A stretch of 64,000 nucleotides of DNA from NCBI GenBank assembly GCA_964251385.1, contig CAXUJK010000006.1, positions 85,250 to 149,249 of the forward strand, given 5' to 3'. A program made the translations under genes and the position numbers. The notes under the pieces were generated by a model. That model saw only the letters and a list, made by a program, of their open reading frames with translations. It was not told the DNA's origin and made no database searches. The DNA comes from CADCVW01 sp964251385 (GTDB taxonomy: Bacteria > Pseudomonadota > Alphaproteobacteria > Sphingomonadales > Sphingomonadaceae). Positions 33,374 through 42,830 of the stretch are shown piece after piece; the first letter of the stretch is position 1; every line of letters begins with the position of its first letter.

Positions 33374-34005
33374 ACGAAAAGCTTTTTTCCGGACCGGTCA
33401 ACTTCCTTCGGTCCGCGCCAAGCCTCGAGTTCCTTCCCGATCCCGAAGTGCCGGAAATCGCGTTCGCCGGGCGATCCAACGTGGGCAAATCCTCGCTGCT
33501 GAACGCGCTCGTCAACCGCAACGGCTTGGCGCGCACGTCGAATACGCCGGGACGCACGCAGGAACTGAACTTCTTCGATGTGGGTGAGCCCGCGGTGTTC
33601 CGGCTGGTCGACATGCCCGGCTACGGCTTCGCCAAAGCGCCGCCCGACGTGGTCCGCCGCTGGCGCTACCTCATCAACGACTTTTTACGTGGGCGTCAGG
33701 TGTTGAAGCGCGCGATGCTGCTGGTGGACACGCGGCACGGGCTCAAGGATGTAGACCGGGATGTCATGAAGATGCTCGACGAAGCGGCGGTCAGCTACCA
33801 CGTCGTCCTGACCAAGGCGGACAAGGTCAAGGCGAGCGAACTCGTCGAGGTGCAGGCGCGGGTTGCGGACGAAGCGCGGAAGCATCCGGCGGCGCACCCC
33901 TCGATGCTGACGACATCGAGCGAGAAGGGTCTGGGGATCGACGACTTGCGGTCGGCCGTGCTGGACGCGGTTTCGCCCGCGCCGTTCGTGGGGGAGACGG
34001 CATGA
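33370..34005 (+). CDS. yihA: ribosome biogenesis GTPase YihA/YsxC
   Basis: EngB-family GTPase for 50S assembly. GTG 33370 overlaps the yidC stop; 211 residues. G motifs: GRSNVGKSSL, DMPGYGFAK, TKADK and SSEKG. The stop overlaps the ATG of the next gene (ATGA). Confidence 0.96.
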   Translation: MNEKLFSGPVNFLRSAPSLEFLPDPEVPEIAFAGRSNVGKSSLLNALVNRNGLARTSNTPGRTQELNFFDVGEPAVFRLVDMPGYGFAKAPPDVVRRWRYLINDFLRGRQVLKRAMLLVDTRHGLKDVDRDVMKMLDEAAVSYHVVLTKADKVKASELVEVQARVADEARKHPAAHPSMLTTSSEKGLGIDDLRSAVLDAVSPAPFVGETA

Positions 34006-34667
34006 TGAAGCTCATCATCGGCAACAAGGCATATTCTTCCTGGTCCTTGCGCGGCTGGCTTGCCGCCAAGCAGTCCGGGCTGCCGTTCGAGGAGCTCGTC
34101 GTGCCGCTCTACAACGAGGAATGGGACCGCGCGCGCGAAGGCGACGAGTTCGCGCCGTCGTCGGGCAAGGTGCCGCTGCTGTGGGAAGGCGACACGGTCG
34201 TCTGGGACAGCTTGGCGATCGTCGAGTACCTGGCCGACAAGACCGGGCGCGACCGCTTCTGGCCGGCCGACGAAGCCGCGCGCGGCATGGCGCGGTCGAT
34301 GGCGGCGGAGATGCATTCGAGTTTCGCCAACCTGCGCCGCGAGCATTCGATGAACGTACGCAAGGTGTTCGCGCCCAAGCCGCTGAGTGACGAAGTTCGC
34401 GAGGAAGTCGAGCGCATCCTCGGGCTGTGGGCGCAGGCGCGCGCGCGGTTCGGAGGCACGGGCGCGTTCCTGTTCGGCGACTGGTGCGCGGCGGACATCA
34501 TGTACGCGCCCGTCGTCACGCGCTTCGTCAGCTATTCGATCCCGCTGCCGCCGTTCGCGCATACCTATGTCGCGGCGGTGCTGGGTCACCCGCACCTGCG
34601 CGAATGGATCGACGCCGCGCAGGAGGAACCCTGGGTCATCGAGCAGTACGAGACGCCCGTCGCCTAA
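34002..34667 (+). CDS. glutathione S-transferase family protein
   Basis: A 221-residue two-domain protein with an N-terminal thioredoxin fold (MKLIIGNKAYSSWSLRGWLA, SGKVPLLWEGDTVVWDSLAI) and a helical C-terminal domain (FGDWCAADIMYAPVVTRF). The motif SSWSLR places the catalytic serine near residue 12. It is translationally coupled to yihA. Its substrate is unknown. Confidence 0.87.
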   Translation: MMKLIIGNKAYSSWSLRGWLAAKQSGLPFEELVVPLYNEEWDRAREGDEFAPSSGKVPLLWEGDTVVWDSLAIVEYLADKTGRDRFWPADEAARGMARSMAAEMHSSFANLRREHSMNVRKVFAPKPLSDEVREEVERILGLWAQARARFGGTGAFLFGDWCAADIMYAPVVTRFVSYSIPLPPFAHTYVAAVLGHPHLREWIDAAQEEPWVIEQYETPVA

Positions 34668-35116
34668 TCGAACGCGGACCCGTCCTTGCGACGGTACTGC
34701 CTGGTCGCGCCGTCGAGATGCATGTCCACGTCCGGGTAGTGGCACTGTCCCGCATTGTCCCGCCCGACCGCGACGAACACGCAATCCGCGGCGCTCTCGT
34801 TGACGAAGTGGTGGCCGTTCGCCGCGCCCTTTGGGAAGATGGCGATGTCGCCCGGATGCATGACCGTGCGCGCGTCGTCCTCGATCAAGACGGCCTCGCC
34901 CTCGATCATGACGACCAATTCGTCTTCGTCCTGGTGCCAGTGCCGCTGGCTCGACGCCGCGCCGGGCTTGAGCACGACGTGGCTCGCGCCGAAGTCGACG
35001 AAGCCGCCAAAATCCCCGATGCGGCGGTAGAAGCGGCCCGCGACCGCCTCGTGGTGCGGCGCGGGGTAGCCGGTCTGGTTGGTTTGCTCGATCGTCTGCA
35101 GGTCGACCTTGGGCAC
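34664..35116 (-). CDS. cupin domain protein
   Basis: A 150-residue single cupin barrel; residues HWHQDEDELVVMIEGEAVLI and the second motif GDIAIFPKGAANGHHFVN carry the metal-binding histidines. GTG 35116, with GGGGAG six bases upstream, is chosen over longer frames. The function is not determinable: it could be a small-molecule sensor or an isomerase. It converges with the GST gene, their stops overlapping by two bases. Confidence 0.85.
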   Translation of the reverse strand: MPKVDLQTIEQTNQTGYPAPHHEAVAGRFYRRIGDFGGFVDFGASHVVLKPGAASSQRHWHQDEDELVVMIEGEAVLIEDDARTVMHPGDIAIFPKGAANGHHFVNESAADCVFVAVGRDNAGQCHYPDVDMHLDGATRQYRRKDGSAFD

Positions 35117-35163
35117 GAAGCGCTCCCCTGTGCAAAACTCGTCCGGACCGCTAACCCGACCCC

Positions 35164-36264
35164 GTGCGATCCGCAATCGATCCCGTAGACTTGGCGGCGC
35201 GCCTGATCGCGTGCCCGAGCGTCACGCCCGCGCGCGGAGCGGTGTTCGACGTCGCCGAAGCCGCCTTGGCCGCCGCGGGGTTCGCGGTACACCGCTTCGT
35301 CGCGGAAGATCCGACAAACGGCGATGTCGAGAACCTGTTCGCGACACGCGGGGCCGGATCGCCGCACTTCGCGTTCGCCGGTCATCTGGACGTCGTGCCC
35401 GCCGACGCTTTCGCCCCCGAACTGCGCGGCGGATCGCTGTACGGGCGCGGCGCGGTGGACATGAAGGGGGCGGTCGCGGCCTTCATCGCGGCGGCGTCGA
35501 TCAGGGATAATGCGGGCACGCTCAGCCTCATTCTGACGGGCGACGAGGAAGGCGCGGCGACGCACGGGACGCGCGCGCTGATCGACTGGATGGCGGCTCG
35601 GAACGTTGCGCCCGATGCCATCCTGGTCGGCGAGCCCACGTCCGAACACCGGCTGGGCGACACGATCAAGGTCGGGCGGCGCGGGTCGGTCAACATGTGG
35701 GTCGACGTGCATGGAACCGAAGGGCATGTCGCCTACCCTCACCTCGCGGACAACCCGTTGCGCAAATTGGGGCCGTTGCTGCAGCGGCTCCATGCGGTGG
35801 AACTCGACGCGGGAACGGCGTGGTTCCAACCGTCCAACCTGGAAGTCACCGACGTGTCCGCCGGCAACCCGGCCGGAAACGTCATTCCGCGCGCCGCGCA
35901 CGTCCGCCTCAACATCCGCTTCAACGATCTGCAGCGCGGAGACGACCTCGTGGCGCGCGTCCGCGAAATCGTCGGTGCGGACGGAACCGTGGAAGCGATC
36001 GTGTCCGGCGAGGCCTTCCTGTCGCAACCGGGCGCGCTGGTCGATGCGCTCGAAGACTCGGTGCAGTCCGTCACCGGATCGCGGCCCGCGCGGTCGACGA
36101 GCGGCGGCACTTCAGACGCGCGGTTTCTGTCGAAGTTGTGCCCGGTGGCCGAGTTCGGCCTCGTCAACGCGACGATGCACAAGGAAGACGAGGCCGTCGC
36201 GGTCGAAGACCTGCACGCGCTCACGCAAATCTATGCCGCTGTGATCGCCCGCATGCCGCGCTGA
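35164..36264 (+). CDS. dapE: succinyl-diaminopimelate desuccinylase
   Basis: Step of lysine and meso-diaminopimelate synthesis for peptidoglycan. It is 366 residues (M20 family). Metal ligands: FAGHLDVVPAD, GRGAVDMKGAVAAF and LTGDEEGAATHGT; the C-terminal TSGGTSDARFL is family typical. The GTG at 35164 is 47 bases from the divergent cupin gene, so they share a short promoter region. Its 3' end overlaps the minus-strand EAL gene by 34 bases. Confidence 0.94.
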   Translation: MRSAIDPVDLAARLIACPSVTPARGAVFDVAEAALAAAGFAVHRFVAEDPTNGDVENLFATRGAGSPHFAFAGHLDVVPADAFAPELRGGSLYGRGAVDMKGAVAAFIAAASIRDNAGTLSLILTGDEEGAATHGTRALIDWMAARNVAPDAILVGEPTSEHRLGDTIKVGRRGSVNMWVDVHGTEGHVAYPHLADNPLRKLGPLLQRLHAVELDAGTAWFQPSNLEVTDVSAGNPAGNVIPRAAHVRLNIRFNDLQRGDDLVARVREIVGADGTVEAIVSGEAFLSQPGALVDALEDSVQSVTGSRPARSTSGGTSDARFLSKLCPVAEFGLVNATMHKEDEAVAVEDLHALTQIYAAVIARMPR

Positions 36265-37922
36265 TCGCGCCCCGCCATCCACCTGAGCAGATGATCGCCC
36301 GCCATCGGTTCGGCAAACGCATAGCCCTGCAGCGTGTCGCACCCGATCAGCCGCAGCAGTTCCGCCTGCGTCTCGTTCTCGACGCCCTCGGCGACCGCCA
36401 TGCAGCCGATGCCGTGCACGATCTGGACCACGCCCTGCACGATCGTGCGCGCGGACTCGTTCGTGTCGATGTCCCAGATCAGCGATCGATCGATCTTGAT
36501 GCGGTCGAGCGGCATTTCCTTCAGGCGCGCCAAGTTCGAATAGCCTGTGCCGAAATCGTCGAGCGCGATGAGGACGCCGTCGGCCCGCAGAGCGGCGACT
36601 TCGTCCAGCATGATGCTGTCGAGCGCCATGGTCGCGGTCTCGGTGAACTCGAGCTCGAGCTGGCTGAGGTCCGCGCCCGCGCTAGCCATCGCCTGACGCA
36701 AACGTACGAAGAATTGTGAACGATCGAGCTGCCGCGGGGACACGTTGAGCGCGAGCCTTGCCGTGATCCCGGCCTTCCGCCAGCGGCTGAGCGTTTCGCC
36801 GACCGCATCCACGACCCAGTCGCCGATGTCGACGATCAGCCCGCATTCCTCCGCGACCGACACGAAGCTGCCTGGCATGCGCAGGCCGTCGCGTGGGTGG
36901 TGCCAGCGCAGAAGGGCTTCCACCGCGACCAGGTCGCGCGTGCCCGGGGTCACCTGCGGCTGAAAGTACAGCTCGAATTCGTTGCCGGTCAGCGCGGTGC
37001 GCAGGTCCCCCTCGGTCCGCATGCGCGTATCGTATTCGCGGGCCAGCGCGTCGTCGTAAACGCACACCTGCCCGCGCCCCGCCGCCTTGGCCTGGTACAT
37101 GGCGACGTCCGACGAGCGCATCAGCACGGCCAGGTCGCAGCCGTGGTCCGGACACAAGGCAACGCCGATCGACGCGCCGACATGGACGCTGTGCCCTCCG
37201 ACCTCGATCGCCTCGGACAGCGCGCTCAGCACGCGGCGTGCGATGCGGGTCGCGTCATCGGGCGTGTCGAGCCACGGGAAGAACAGGATGAACTCGTCGC
37301 CCGCCAGCCGTGCCACCAACGGAGTGGGGCGTCCGCCCTCTCCCGCCTCCAGCCGTGCGACCGCGCCCAGCCGCTGCGCGACGACGACGAGCGCCTCGTC
37401 GCCGCGCGCATGGCCCAGATTGTCGTTGATCGCCTTGAACCGGTCGAGGTCGACGAACATGAGCGCGGAGATCGTCTCCGCCGCGCGCGCGTCCAGCCGC
37501 TTTTCGGCTTCCTGGCGGAAATGAACGCGGTTGGGCAGCCCGGTGACGGGATCGTAGAGCGCGACCGCGTGCGCCGCCTCGATGCTGCCGCGCACCTTCG
37601 CGAACAGGCCGTCAACGGCAAGGCCGACCGCAGGCATCGCTTCGTGCACGATCTTGGGCGCGGGCGTGGTCATGTCGCCTGCGCCCACGCCGAGCAGCCG
37701 GTCGACGAGCGCGGCATTGGCGCGCGCGGTGCGGCTGTTCGGACGCTCAGCCGCGATCCAGCATACGAGCAAGGCGAAGATGCCCAAGCCGACGCTCGCG
37801 ACGATCTTGTGGTCCGCCTGGGTGAGAAACAGCAGGGCCACGAGCGAGAAGAGGAACGACGATACGCCCGCCGCCATGGGGAGCAGCCCATTGCCGATCC
37901 GCTGCGCGGTGTCGTTGGTCAT
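36231..37922 (-). CDS. membrane GGDEF/EAL protein (cyclic di-GMP signalling)
   Basis: A 563-residue membrane protein: two N-terminal helices (about residues 12-32 and 37-54), a GGDEF domain (about 110-275) and an EAL domain (290-545). The GGDEF signature is LAGDEF, with Ala instead of the first Gly, so cyclase activity is uncertain. The EAL domain keeps VEALLRWHHP, EFTETATMAL, DDFGTGYSN, KIDRSL, EGVE and QGYAFAEP, so phosphodiesterase activity is likely. It should lower cyclic di-GMP. Tail-to-tail overlap with dapE. Confidence 0.93.
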   Translation of the reverse strand: MTNDTAQRIGNGLLPMAAGVSSFLFSLVALLFLTQADHKIVASVGLGIFALLVCWIAAERPNSRTARANAALVDRLLGVGAGDMTTPAPKIVHEAMPAVGLAVDGLFAKVRGSIEAAHAVALYDPVTGLPNRVHFRQEAEKRLDARAAETISALMFVDLDRFKAINDNLGHARGDEALVVVAQRLGAVARLEAGEGGRPTPLVARLAGDEFILFFPWLDTPDDATRIARRVLSALSEAIEVGGHSVHVGASIGVALCPDHGCDLAVLMRSSDVAMYQAKAAGRGQVCVYDDALAREYDTRMRTEGDLRTALTGNEFELYFQPQVTPGTRDLVAVEALLRWHHPRDGLRMPGSFVSVAEECGLIVDIGDWVVDAVGETLSRWRKAGITARLALNVSPRQLDRSQFFVRLRQAMASAGADLSQLELEFTETATMALDSIMLDEVAALRADGVLIALDDFGTGYSNLARLKEMPLDRIKIDRSLIWDIDTNESARTIVQGVVQIVHGIGCMAVAEGVENETQAELLRLIGCDTLQGYAFAEPMAGDHLLRWMAGRDQRGMRAITAA

Positions 37923-38017
37923 CGGCCGCGCATCCTGGCGTGGAGAGGTAGCGCGGCAGGGTTAAATAAAGGTTGGAATGGAGGGTATCGGCGCGACGCG
38001 CTCGACCTCTTACCTTG

Positions 38018-38087
38018 GTTCCCCGGCGAAGGCCGGGTCCAGCCTTTCGCAACCGCCGAGGCTGGGCCCCGGCCTTTGCCGGGGAAC
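38018..38087. repeat. 70-bp imperfect palindrome
   Basis: Two near-complementary arms (38018-38045 and 38059-38087), differing at a few positions, flank 13 bases. The arms contain TTCCCCGGCGAAGGCCGG. It fills the gap between the Smr gene stop and the GGDEF/EAL gene start on the minus strand. It may act as a terminator or mRNA stabiliser, and looks like an intergenic repeat family. Confidence 0.82.
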
Positions 38088-38094
38088 TAAGTGC

Positions 38095-38616
38095 TCAGCC
38101 TGCTCGCCGCAGCACGATGTACAGCGCCCCTGCCCCGCCATGACGTGGCGCGGCGTTGCGGACGGCGGCGATGTGCCCGGCATGGCGGGACGCGTGCAGC
38201 CAGTCGCCCACCGCCGCACGGATCGCGCCGCGGCGTACGGGGGGCTCGCGATCCGTGGGCGGGCGGCCAGTGATGAGGAGGACCAGTCGCGCCCCACGCC
38301 CGATCGCGCGCGCAAGCCCCGCGTCGACTTCGTCATAGGCGGTCTGCAGGCGATGGCCGTGCAGGTCGATCGTCATGTCAGGCACCGCGTCGCCGCGCGT
38401 CAGCTTGCGATCCCAGCTGCCGTCGAGCGTTGTGCCTGGGATAGGGCGGGCGGTGACCCGGACAGGCGCGAGCGCGACCGTTCTGGCCGGAGAAGTAGGC
38501 TTTGACGGTGCCGGTTCGGCGTCTTCCACTGGCCGTGCGGGACGGGCGCGGAACGCGCGAACTTCCCGCGTTACTTTCTCCCAGAGCGCGGCTTCCTCAG
38601 CGCTGAGCGCGCGCAT
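38095..38616 (-). CDS. Smr/MutS2-C domain protein
   Basis: A 173-residue protein. The N-terminus is a charged linker, with the Smr domain after residue 80: the signature DLHGHRLQTAYDEV is followed by LLITGRPPT and the HGGAGALYIVLRR end. Smr domains have nuclease activity in RNA or DNA. ATG 38616 overlaps the end of mltA by 20 bases, so both are in one operon. Confidence 0.88.
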   Translation of the reverse strand: MRALSAEEAALWEKVTREVRAFRARPARPVEDAEPAPSKPTSPARTVALAPVRVTARPIPGTTLDGSWDRKLTRGDAVPDMTIDLHGHRLQTAYDEVDAGLARAIGRGARLVLLITGRPPTDREPPVRRGAIRAAVGDWLHASRHAGHIAAVRNAAPRHGGAGALYIVLRRAG

Positions 38617-39814
38617 CGCCGCTCGCCCGCATGCCTTGCGAACGAAGGCGCGCAACCGTTCCCTTGGGCAACAGGACCAGCGCATCGCCCCGCGCCTGCA
38701 TCCCGCCCGCGATGCGCTTGGCCTCCTCGCCCGCGCCCCAGAACGTGTCGAAGCGATTGGCCCCGCGGATCGCGCCGCCCGTGTCCTGCGCGATCCACAG
38801 CCCGGAGGCTTCGGGCTTGTCGAGCGCCAGCAGCACGGGCGCGCCGTACGGCACGAACTTCGGGTCGACGGCGACCGTGCCGCGCCCCGTCACGGCGACG
38901 CCGATCGAACCCAAGGGCCCCGGTCCGGTCAGCTCGCTGAAGAAGATGTAGCTCTTGTTCTCGTTCATGACCGCGCGCCCGGCTTCGGGGTTGGCGCGCA
39001 GCCAGGCGACGATCCCCTGCATCGACGTCTGGCCCGGCCCGAGCAGCCCGCGTTCCTTGAGAACGCGCCCAATCGCGATGTACTCGCGCCCGTTCTGCCC
39101 GGCATAGCCGATGCGCATGACCCCGCCGTCGGGCAGGCGCAGCCGCCCCGAACCCTGGATCTGCAGGAAGAACAGTTCGACCGGGTCGGCGGCCCAACCG
39201 ATCTCCAGCCCCTGGCCGGCCAATGCGCCCGCGTCGATCGCCGCGCGGTCGTGGTAGAGGACGTGCGCGCCCGTCTCGTCGACCCGCCCGCGTCCGGCCG
39301 TGCCGTCGGCGAAGGTGCCGCGCACGAGGTCGGGCGGAACGCGGTAGATGGGAACGTCGAAGCCGGGCGCACGCACGCGCGATCCGGCGATCTCGGGCTC
39401 GTAGTATCCGGTCGCGAACGCCTTGCCGTCACCGATGCGGACAAACTCGAAATATTCATCGAAGAAGCTTTCCGCGACATCAATATCGCGGCTGACGACG
39501 TCGCGCGCCTGAGAGCAGGCACCTTGCCAATCGGCGGGCCGCGTCAGCCCGGTTTCGTCGGGGCGCTTGAGCAGAGTCGGGCAGCTCAATCGAAATGCGT
39601 CAAAGGCACGCTGAGCGGCATCAGCTTCGACGTCCACGGAGCTGGCCTCGACGAGCGACACTCCCGCCGCGAGCGCATTCGCAGGCGAGGGAGGTGCCAT
39701 AGGTAAAGGCGGCGGCTGCGTCGGAGCGGACGTCACCGGTGCGACATCGCCGCGACCAACGCATGATGCCAAGAGCATCAGCGCCAAAGCCGATGCAGAC
39801 CGCATCATCGACAC
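38597..39814 (-). CDS. mltA: membrane-bound lytic murein transglycosylase A
   Basis: Cleaves the glycan strands of peptidoglycan. A lipoprotein signal is present (lipobox LASC near residue 18). Family motifs: ADPVELFFLQIQGSGRLRLPDG and the C-terminal SGLWIAQDTGGAI; the catalytic Asp is in this C-terminal part. The start is not certain: GTG 39814 has GAGG seven bases upstream; GTG 39820 and ATG 39808 are alternatives. About 405 residues. Its gene overlaps the Smr gene. Confidence 0.93.
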   Translation of the reverse strand: MSMMRSASALALMLLASCVGRGDVAPVTSAPTQPPPLPMAPPSPANALAAGVSLVEASSVDVEADAAQRAFDAFRLSCPTLLKRPDETGLTRPADWQGACSQARDVVSRDIDVAESFFDEYFEFVRIGDGKAFATGYYEPEIAGSRVRAPGFDVPIYRVPPDLVRGTFADGTAGRGRVDETGAHVLYHDRAAIDAGALAGQGLEIGWAADPVELFFLQIQGSGRLRLPDGGVMRIGYAGQNGREYIAIGRVLKERGLLGPGQTSMQGIVAWLRANPEAGRAVMNENKSYIFFSELTGPGPLGSIGVAVTGRGTVAVDPKFVPYGAPVLLALDKPEASGLWIAQDTGGAIRGANRFDTFWGAGEEAKRIAGGMQARGDALVLLPKGTVARLRSQGMRASGDARAQR

Positions 39815-39841
39815 GATCACACCTCGGCCGCGCAGTGGCGT

Positions 39842-40489
39842 TTACGCAACGTCGTCGGTCTCGATAAGCAGCCAGTTGAGGTCGGTCGCGTCGAGGTGGC
39901 GGCCGAACGTCCAAACCTCGTGCGTCTGAACCGCGTCCGTCATCGTCCCCGCGACGACCGAACCGTCCGCGTCGCGCGTGATGGCCGCGATGTCCGCGTC
40001 GAAGCGTACGCCGATCGTCGCCGTCCGGCCGTTCAGCGACGCGCCGACGATGATCGCATTCTCGATCGCCACCAGCCGATTGTCGAGCACGTGTCCCGCC
40101 GTCTTGCGCTCCGCGATGGCCGTGGAGAAAGCCGCGCGCACTTCCGTATCGACGAGGTCGGTCAGCGCCTCCTCGTCGCCGCGCCAGAAGGACTCCAGGA
40201 TCATGCGGTACGCGCCCTGCGCGCCTTCGAGGAACCGTGCGACGTCGAAATTGGCGTCAGCGCCGGAGATGGCCTTGATGCCGCCGGCCGCCGCGGGTTC
40301 GAACACGTTGCCGCCCGCCGCCTCGTTTTCGACGGTTTCGCCGGCGGGCGAGATCTTGCGCATGTCGACGCGCGGCTCCGCGCCCTGGACGATCGGCTGC
40401 TGCTCGTGTCCGGTGCGTTCGCCGAGCACCTGGTACAGGCGCAAGCCCACGAAGACGGCGATCATGGCCATGATGACGATCGTGATCAT
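39842..40489 (-). CDS. Tim44/TimA-like membrane protein
   Basis: A 215-residue protein with one N-terminal helix (MITIVIMAMIAVFVGLRLY) and a C-terminal Tim44-like domain (ANFDVARFLEGAQGAYRMIL, FWRGDEEALTDLVD). ATG 40489 has GGAGG four bases upstream. Bacterial proteins of this type may bind membrane proteins or lipids; the role here is not known. The next gene on the strand is mltA, and on the other side secB is divergent. Confidence 0.86.
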   Translation of the reverse strand: MITIVIMAMIAVFVGLRLYQVLGERTGHEQQPIVQGAEPRVDMRKISPAGETVENEAAGGNVFEPAAAGGIKAISGADANFDVARFLEGAQGAYRMILESFWRGDEEALTDLVDTEVRAAFSTAIAERKTAGHVLDNRLVAIENAIIVGASLNGRTATIGVRFDADIAAITRDADGSVVAGTMTDAVQTHEVWTFGRHLDATDLNWLLIETDDVA

Positions 40490-40684
40490 TGATCCTCCGA
40501 AGTGCAGGCGAACGCTTTCGGTACGCGACGCGCGTGGCCCGGCCAGATTACATAGGGCGAGCGTGACGGCTTTGAAAGCGCTTGTCCAGCACGCGCCGCG
40601 CACCCCAAGCGGCATTGCGCACCCCGAACCCCGCTGCTAGTCGCGCCAACTTCCCCTTCCATCCACACGAACAAGGTTTGCCAA

Positions 40685-41236
40685 ATGGCCTCGCAACCGC
40701 CCATGACCGACGACGACGCGCATCAGAACGGGTCGGGTGAAAACGGGGGCAACGGCGAGGATCACGGGCCGCAGGTCGGCGTCATCTCGCAATATGTCAA
40801 AGACCTGTCGTTCGAGAACCCGAACGCCCCGCAAGTCTATCAGTGGCAGGGCAGCCCCAAGATCGACGTCCAGTTCAACATCGGCAGCCAGAAGGTCGGC
40901 GACGATGTGTACGAAGTCGCGCTCAAGGTCGAGATCACGGCCAAGTCGGACGGCGACGCGTCCGGCGGGGCCGGTGGGCAAGGCGGCGGCACCGCGTTTG
41001 CGGTCGAACTGGTTTATGCCGGGCTGTTCGCGCTCCGCAACATCCCCGACGAGCATCTGCAGCCATTCCTGCTGGCCGAAGCGCCGCGCATCCTGTTTCC
41101 CTTCGCCCGGCGTGTGATCGCCGATGCGGTGCAGGACGGGGGCTTCGCGCCCCTGTACCTCGAACCGATCGACTTCGGCGGGCTCTACGCCGCGCAGGAG
41201 CAGCAGATGATTGGCGCACCCGCCGGCCAGGCGTGA
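40685..41236 (+). CDS. secB: protein-export chaperone SecB
   Basis: Holds preproteins unfolded for SecA. It is 183 residues. The core (ISQYVKDLSFENPNAPQVY, EVALKVEITA, ELVYAGLFAL, PHILFPFARR-like APRILFPFARRVIAD) matches. A glycine-rich insert (SGGAGGQGGG) lies in the middle of the fold and an N-terminal Gly/Asn/Asp-rich extension of about 30 residues precedes it. It faces the Tim44-like gene. Confidence 0.95.
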   Translation: MASQPPMTDDDAHQNGSGENGGNGEDHGPQVGVISQYVKDLSFENPNAPQVYQWQGSPKIDVQFNIGSQKVGDDVYEVALKVEITAKSDGDASGGAGGQGGGTAFAVELVYAGLFALRNIPDEHLQPFLLAEAPRILFPFARRVIADAVQDGGFAPLYLEPIDFGGLYAAQEQQMIGAPAGQA

Positions 41237-41261
41237 TCCGCCCCGACGCGCGGGACGGCGC

Positions 41262-42830
41262 GTGAACCTCTACCGCGCGATGGGGTCGATCGGCGGGCTG
41301 ACGATGGTCAGTCGCGTCCTGGGCTTCGGCCGCGAGATGATTTCGGCGCGGGTGCTGGGGGCCTCCGGCGAGGCGGAAGCGTTCGCGGTCGCGTTCCAAA
41401 TCCCCAACCTGTTCCGCCGCCTGTTCGGCGAAGGCGCGTTCTCGTCGGGGTTCGTGCCGCTGTTCAACCAGCGGCTTGGTGCCGACGGCAATACGGATGC
41501 CGCGCGCGTGTTCGCGGAGGAAGTGCTCGCCGTCTTCGCGCCGCTGCTGATCGCGATTACAGCCGTGTTCATGATCTTCATGCCCGCATTTATCGGGCTG
41601 ATCGTGCCCGACGACTGGGGCGGCAGCGCGGACAAGACGGGCTTTGCGATCCTGCTGACACGCATAACGATGCCGTATCTGGTATTCGTATGCCTGCTTT
41701 CCCTCGTGTCGGGCGTGTTGAACTCGCTCAACAGGTTTGCGGCCGCGGCCTTCGCGCCCGCGCTGCTCAACATCGCGCTCGTCGCCGCGCTGCTGCTGTT
41801 CGGGAACGCGGGCAACGCGTCGACCGCGCGCGCCATGGCGATCGCGGTCGTGGTCGGCGGCGTGCTCCAGTTGCTGCTGTGCGTGGTCAGCCTCAAGCGC
41901 GCGGGGCTGACGCTGCGTCCCCGGATGCCGCGCATCACGCCCGGCGTGCGGCAGCTGTTCGTGCTCGTCCTGCCCGCAACGCTGGCTGGCGGGCTCTACT
42001 ACCTGAGCCAGTTCACGTATCTGTATTTCGCCACCCGCCTCCCAGAGGGCGCGCTTGTCTATCTCGGGCAGGCCGACCGGCTCAACCAGTTGCCGCTGGC
42101 GATCATTGGCTCCGCGCTGGGCGTCGCGATTTTGCCCTCGGTCAGCCGCGCGGTCGCGGGGGGCGAGCCGGCGGCGGCGGCGAAGATCCAGGGTCAAGCG
42201 GTCGAGCTCGGCATGCTGCTTACGCTACCCGCGACGGTCGCCCTGTCCGTGGCGGCCGGGCCGATCGCGGCCGCCTTGTACCAAGGGGGCGAGATGACCA
42301 CGGCCGACGTATCGTCGACGGCGCTGGTGCTCGCGATCCTTGTCGCCGGCCTCCCCGCCTACGTGCTCATCAAGATGCTGACGCCCGGCTTCTACGCGCG
42401 CAACGACGTCAAGACCCCCGTCGCGATCGGCGTCGCGATGCTGGTGGCGGGAGTCGTATTCAACTACTTGGCTGTGCCCGTGCTCGGCATCGCGGCTCTG
42501 CCATTGTCGACGGCGGTGACCGCCTGGGTCAACGCAATTGTCCTTTACGCCATCCTGCACGCACGCGGACACTTCCGCGTTCAGGGCTGGCTGGTCTCGC
42601 GCCTCGTCCGCCAACTGCTCGCCGCCGCCGCGATGGGCGCGACCTTGTGGTTCCTCCAGAACGCGTTCGGCGAGCGGTTCGCGGGCTCCACAGGCGCGCG
42701 CTTCGTCGGCGTGGCGATCCTCGTCGCGGCGGGCGGGCTCGTCTACGCCGTCGTCGCGTGGGTCATCGGCGCGGTCAACAAGGACGACGTCACCCTCCTG
42801 CTGCGGCGCACGAGGGCGGACGCGGCGTGA
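41262..42830 (+). CDS. murJ: lipid II flippase MurJ
   Basis: Flips lipid II across the inner membrane for peptidoglycan. GTG 41262 gives 522 residues; an ATG at 41280 is an alternative. About 14 hydrophobic segments, the conserved GFGREMISARVLGASGEAEA start and PNLFRRLFGEGAFSSGFVPL loop. The stop overlaps the trpS GTG (GTGA). Confidence 0.95.
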   Translation: MNLYRAMGSIGGLTMVSRVLGFGREMISARVLGASGEAEAFAVAFQIPNLFRRLFGEGAFSSGFVPLFNQRLGADGNTDAARVFAEEVLAVFAPLLIAITAVFMIFMPAFIGLIVPDDWGGSADKTGFAILLTRITMPYLVFVCLLSLVSGVLNSLNRFAAAAFAPALLNIALVAALLLFGNAGNASTARAMAIAVVVGGVLQLLLCVVSLKRAGLTLRPRMPRITPGVRQLFVLVLPATLAGGLYYLSQFTYLYFATRLPEGALVYLGQADRLNQLPLAIIGSALGVAILPSVSRAVAGGEPAAAAKIQGQAVELGMLLTLPATVALSVAAGPIAAALYQGGEMTTADVSSTALVLAILVAGLPAYVLIKMLTPGFYARNDVKTPVAIGVAMLVAGVVFNYLAVPVLGIAALPLSTAVTAWVNAIVLYAILHARGHFRVQGWLVSRLVRQLLAAAAMGATLWFLQNAFGERFAGSTGARFVGVAILVAAGGLVYAVVAWVIGAVNKDDVTLLLRRTRADAA

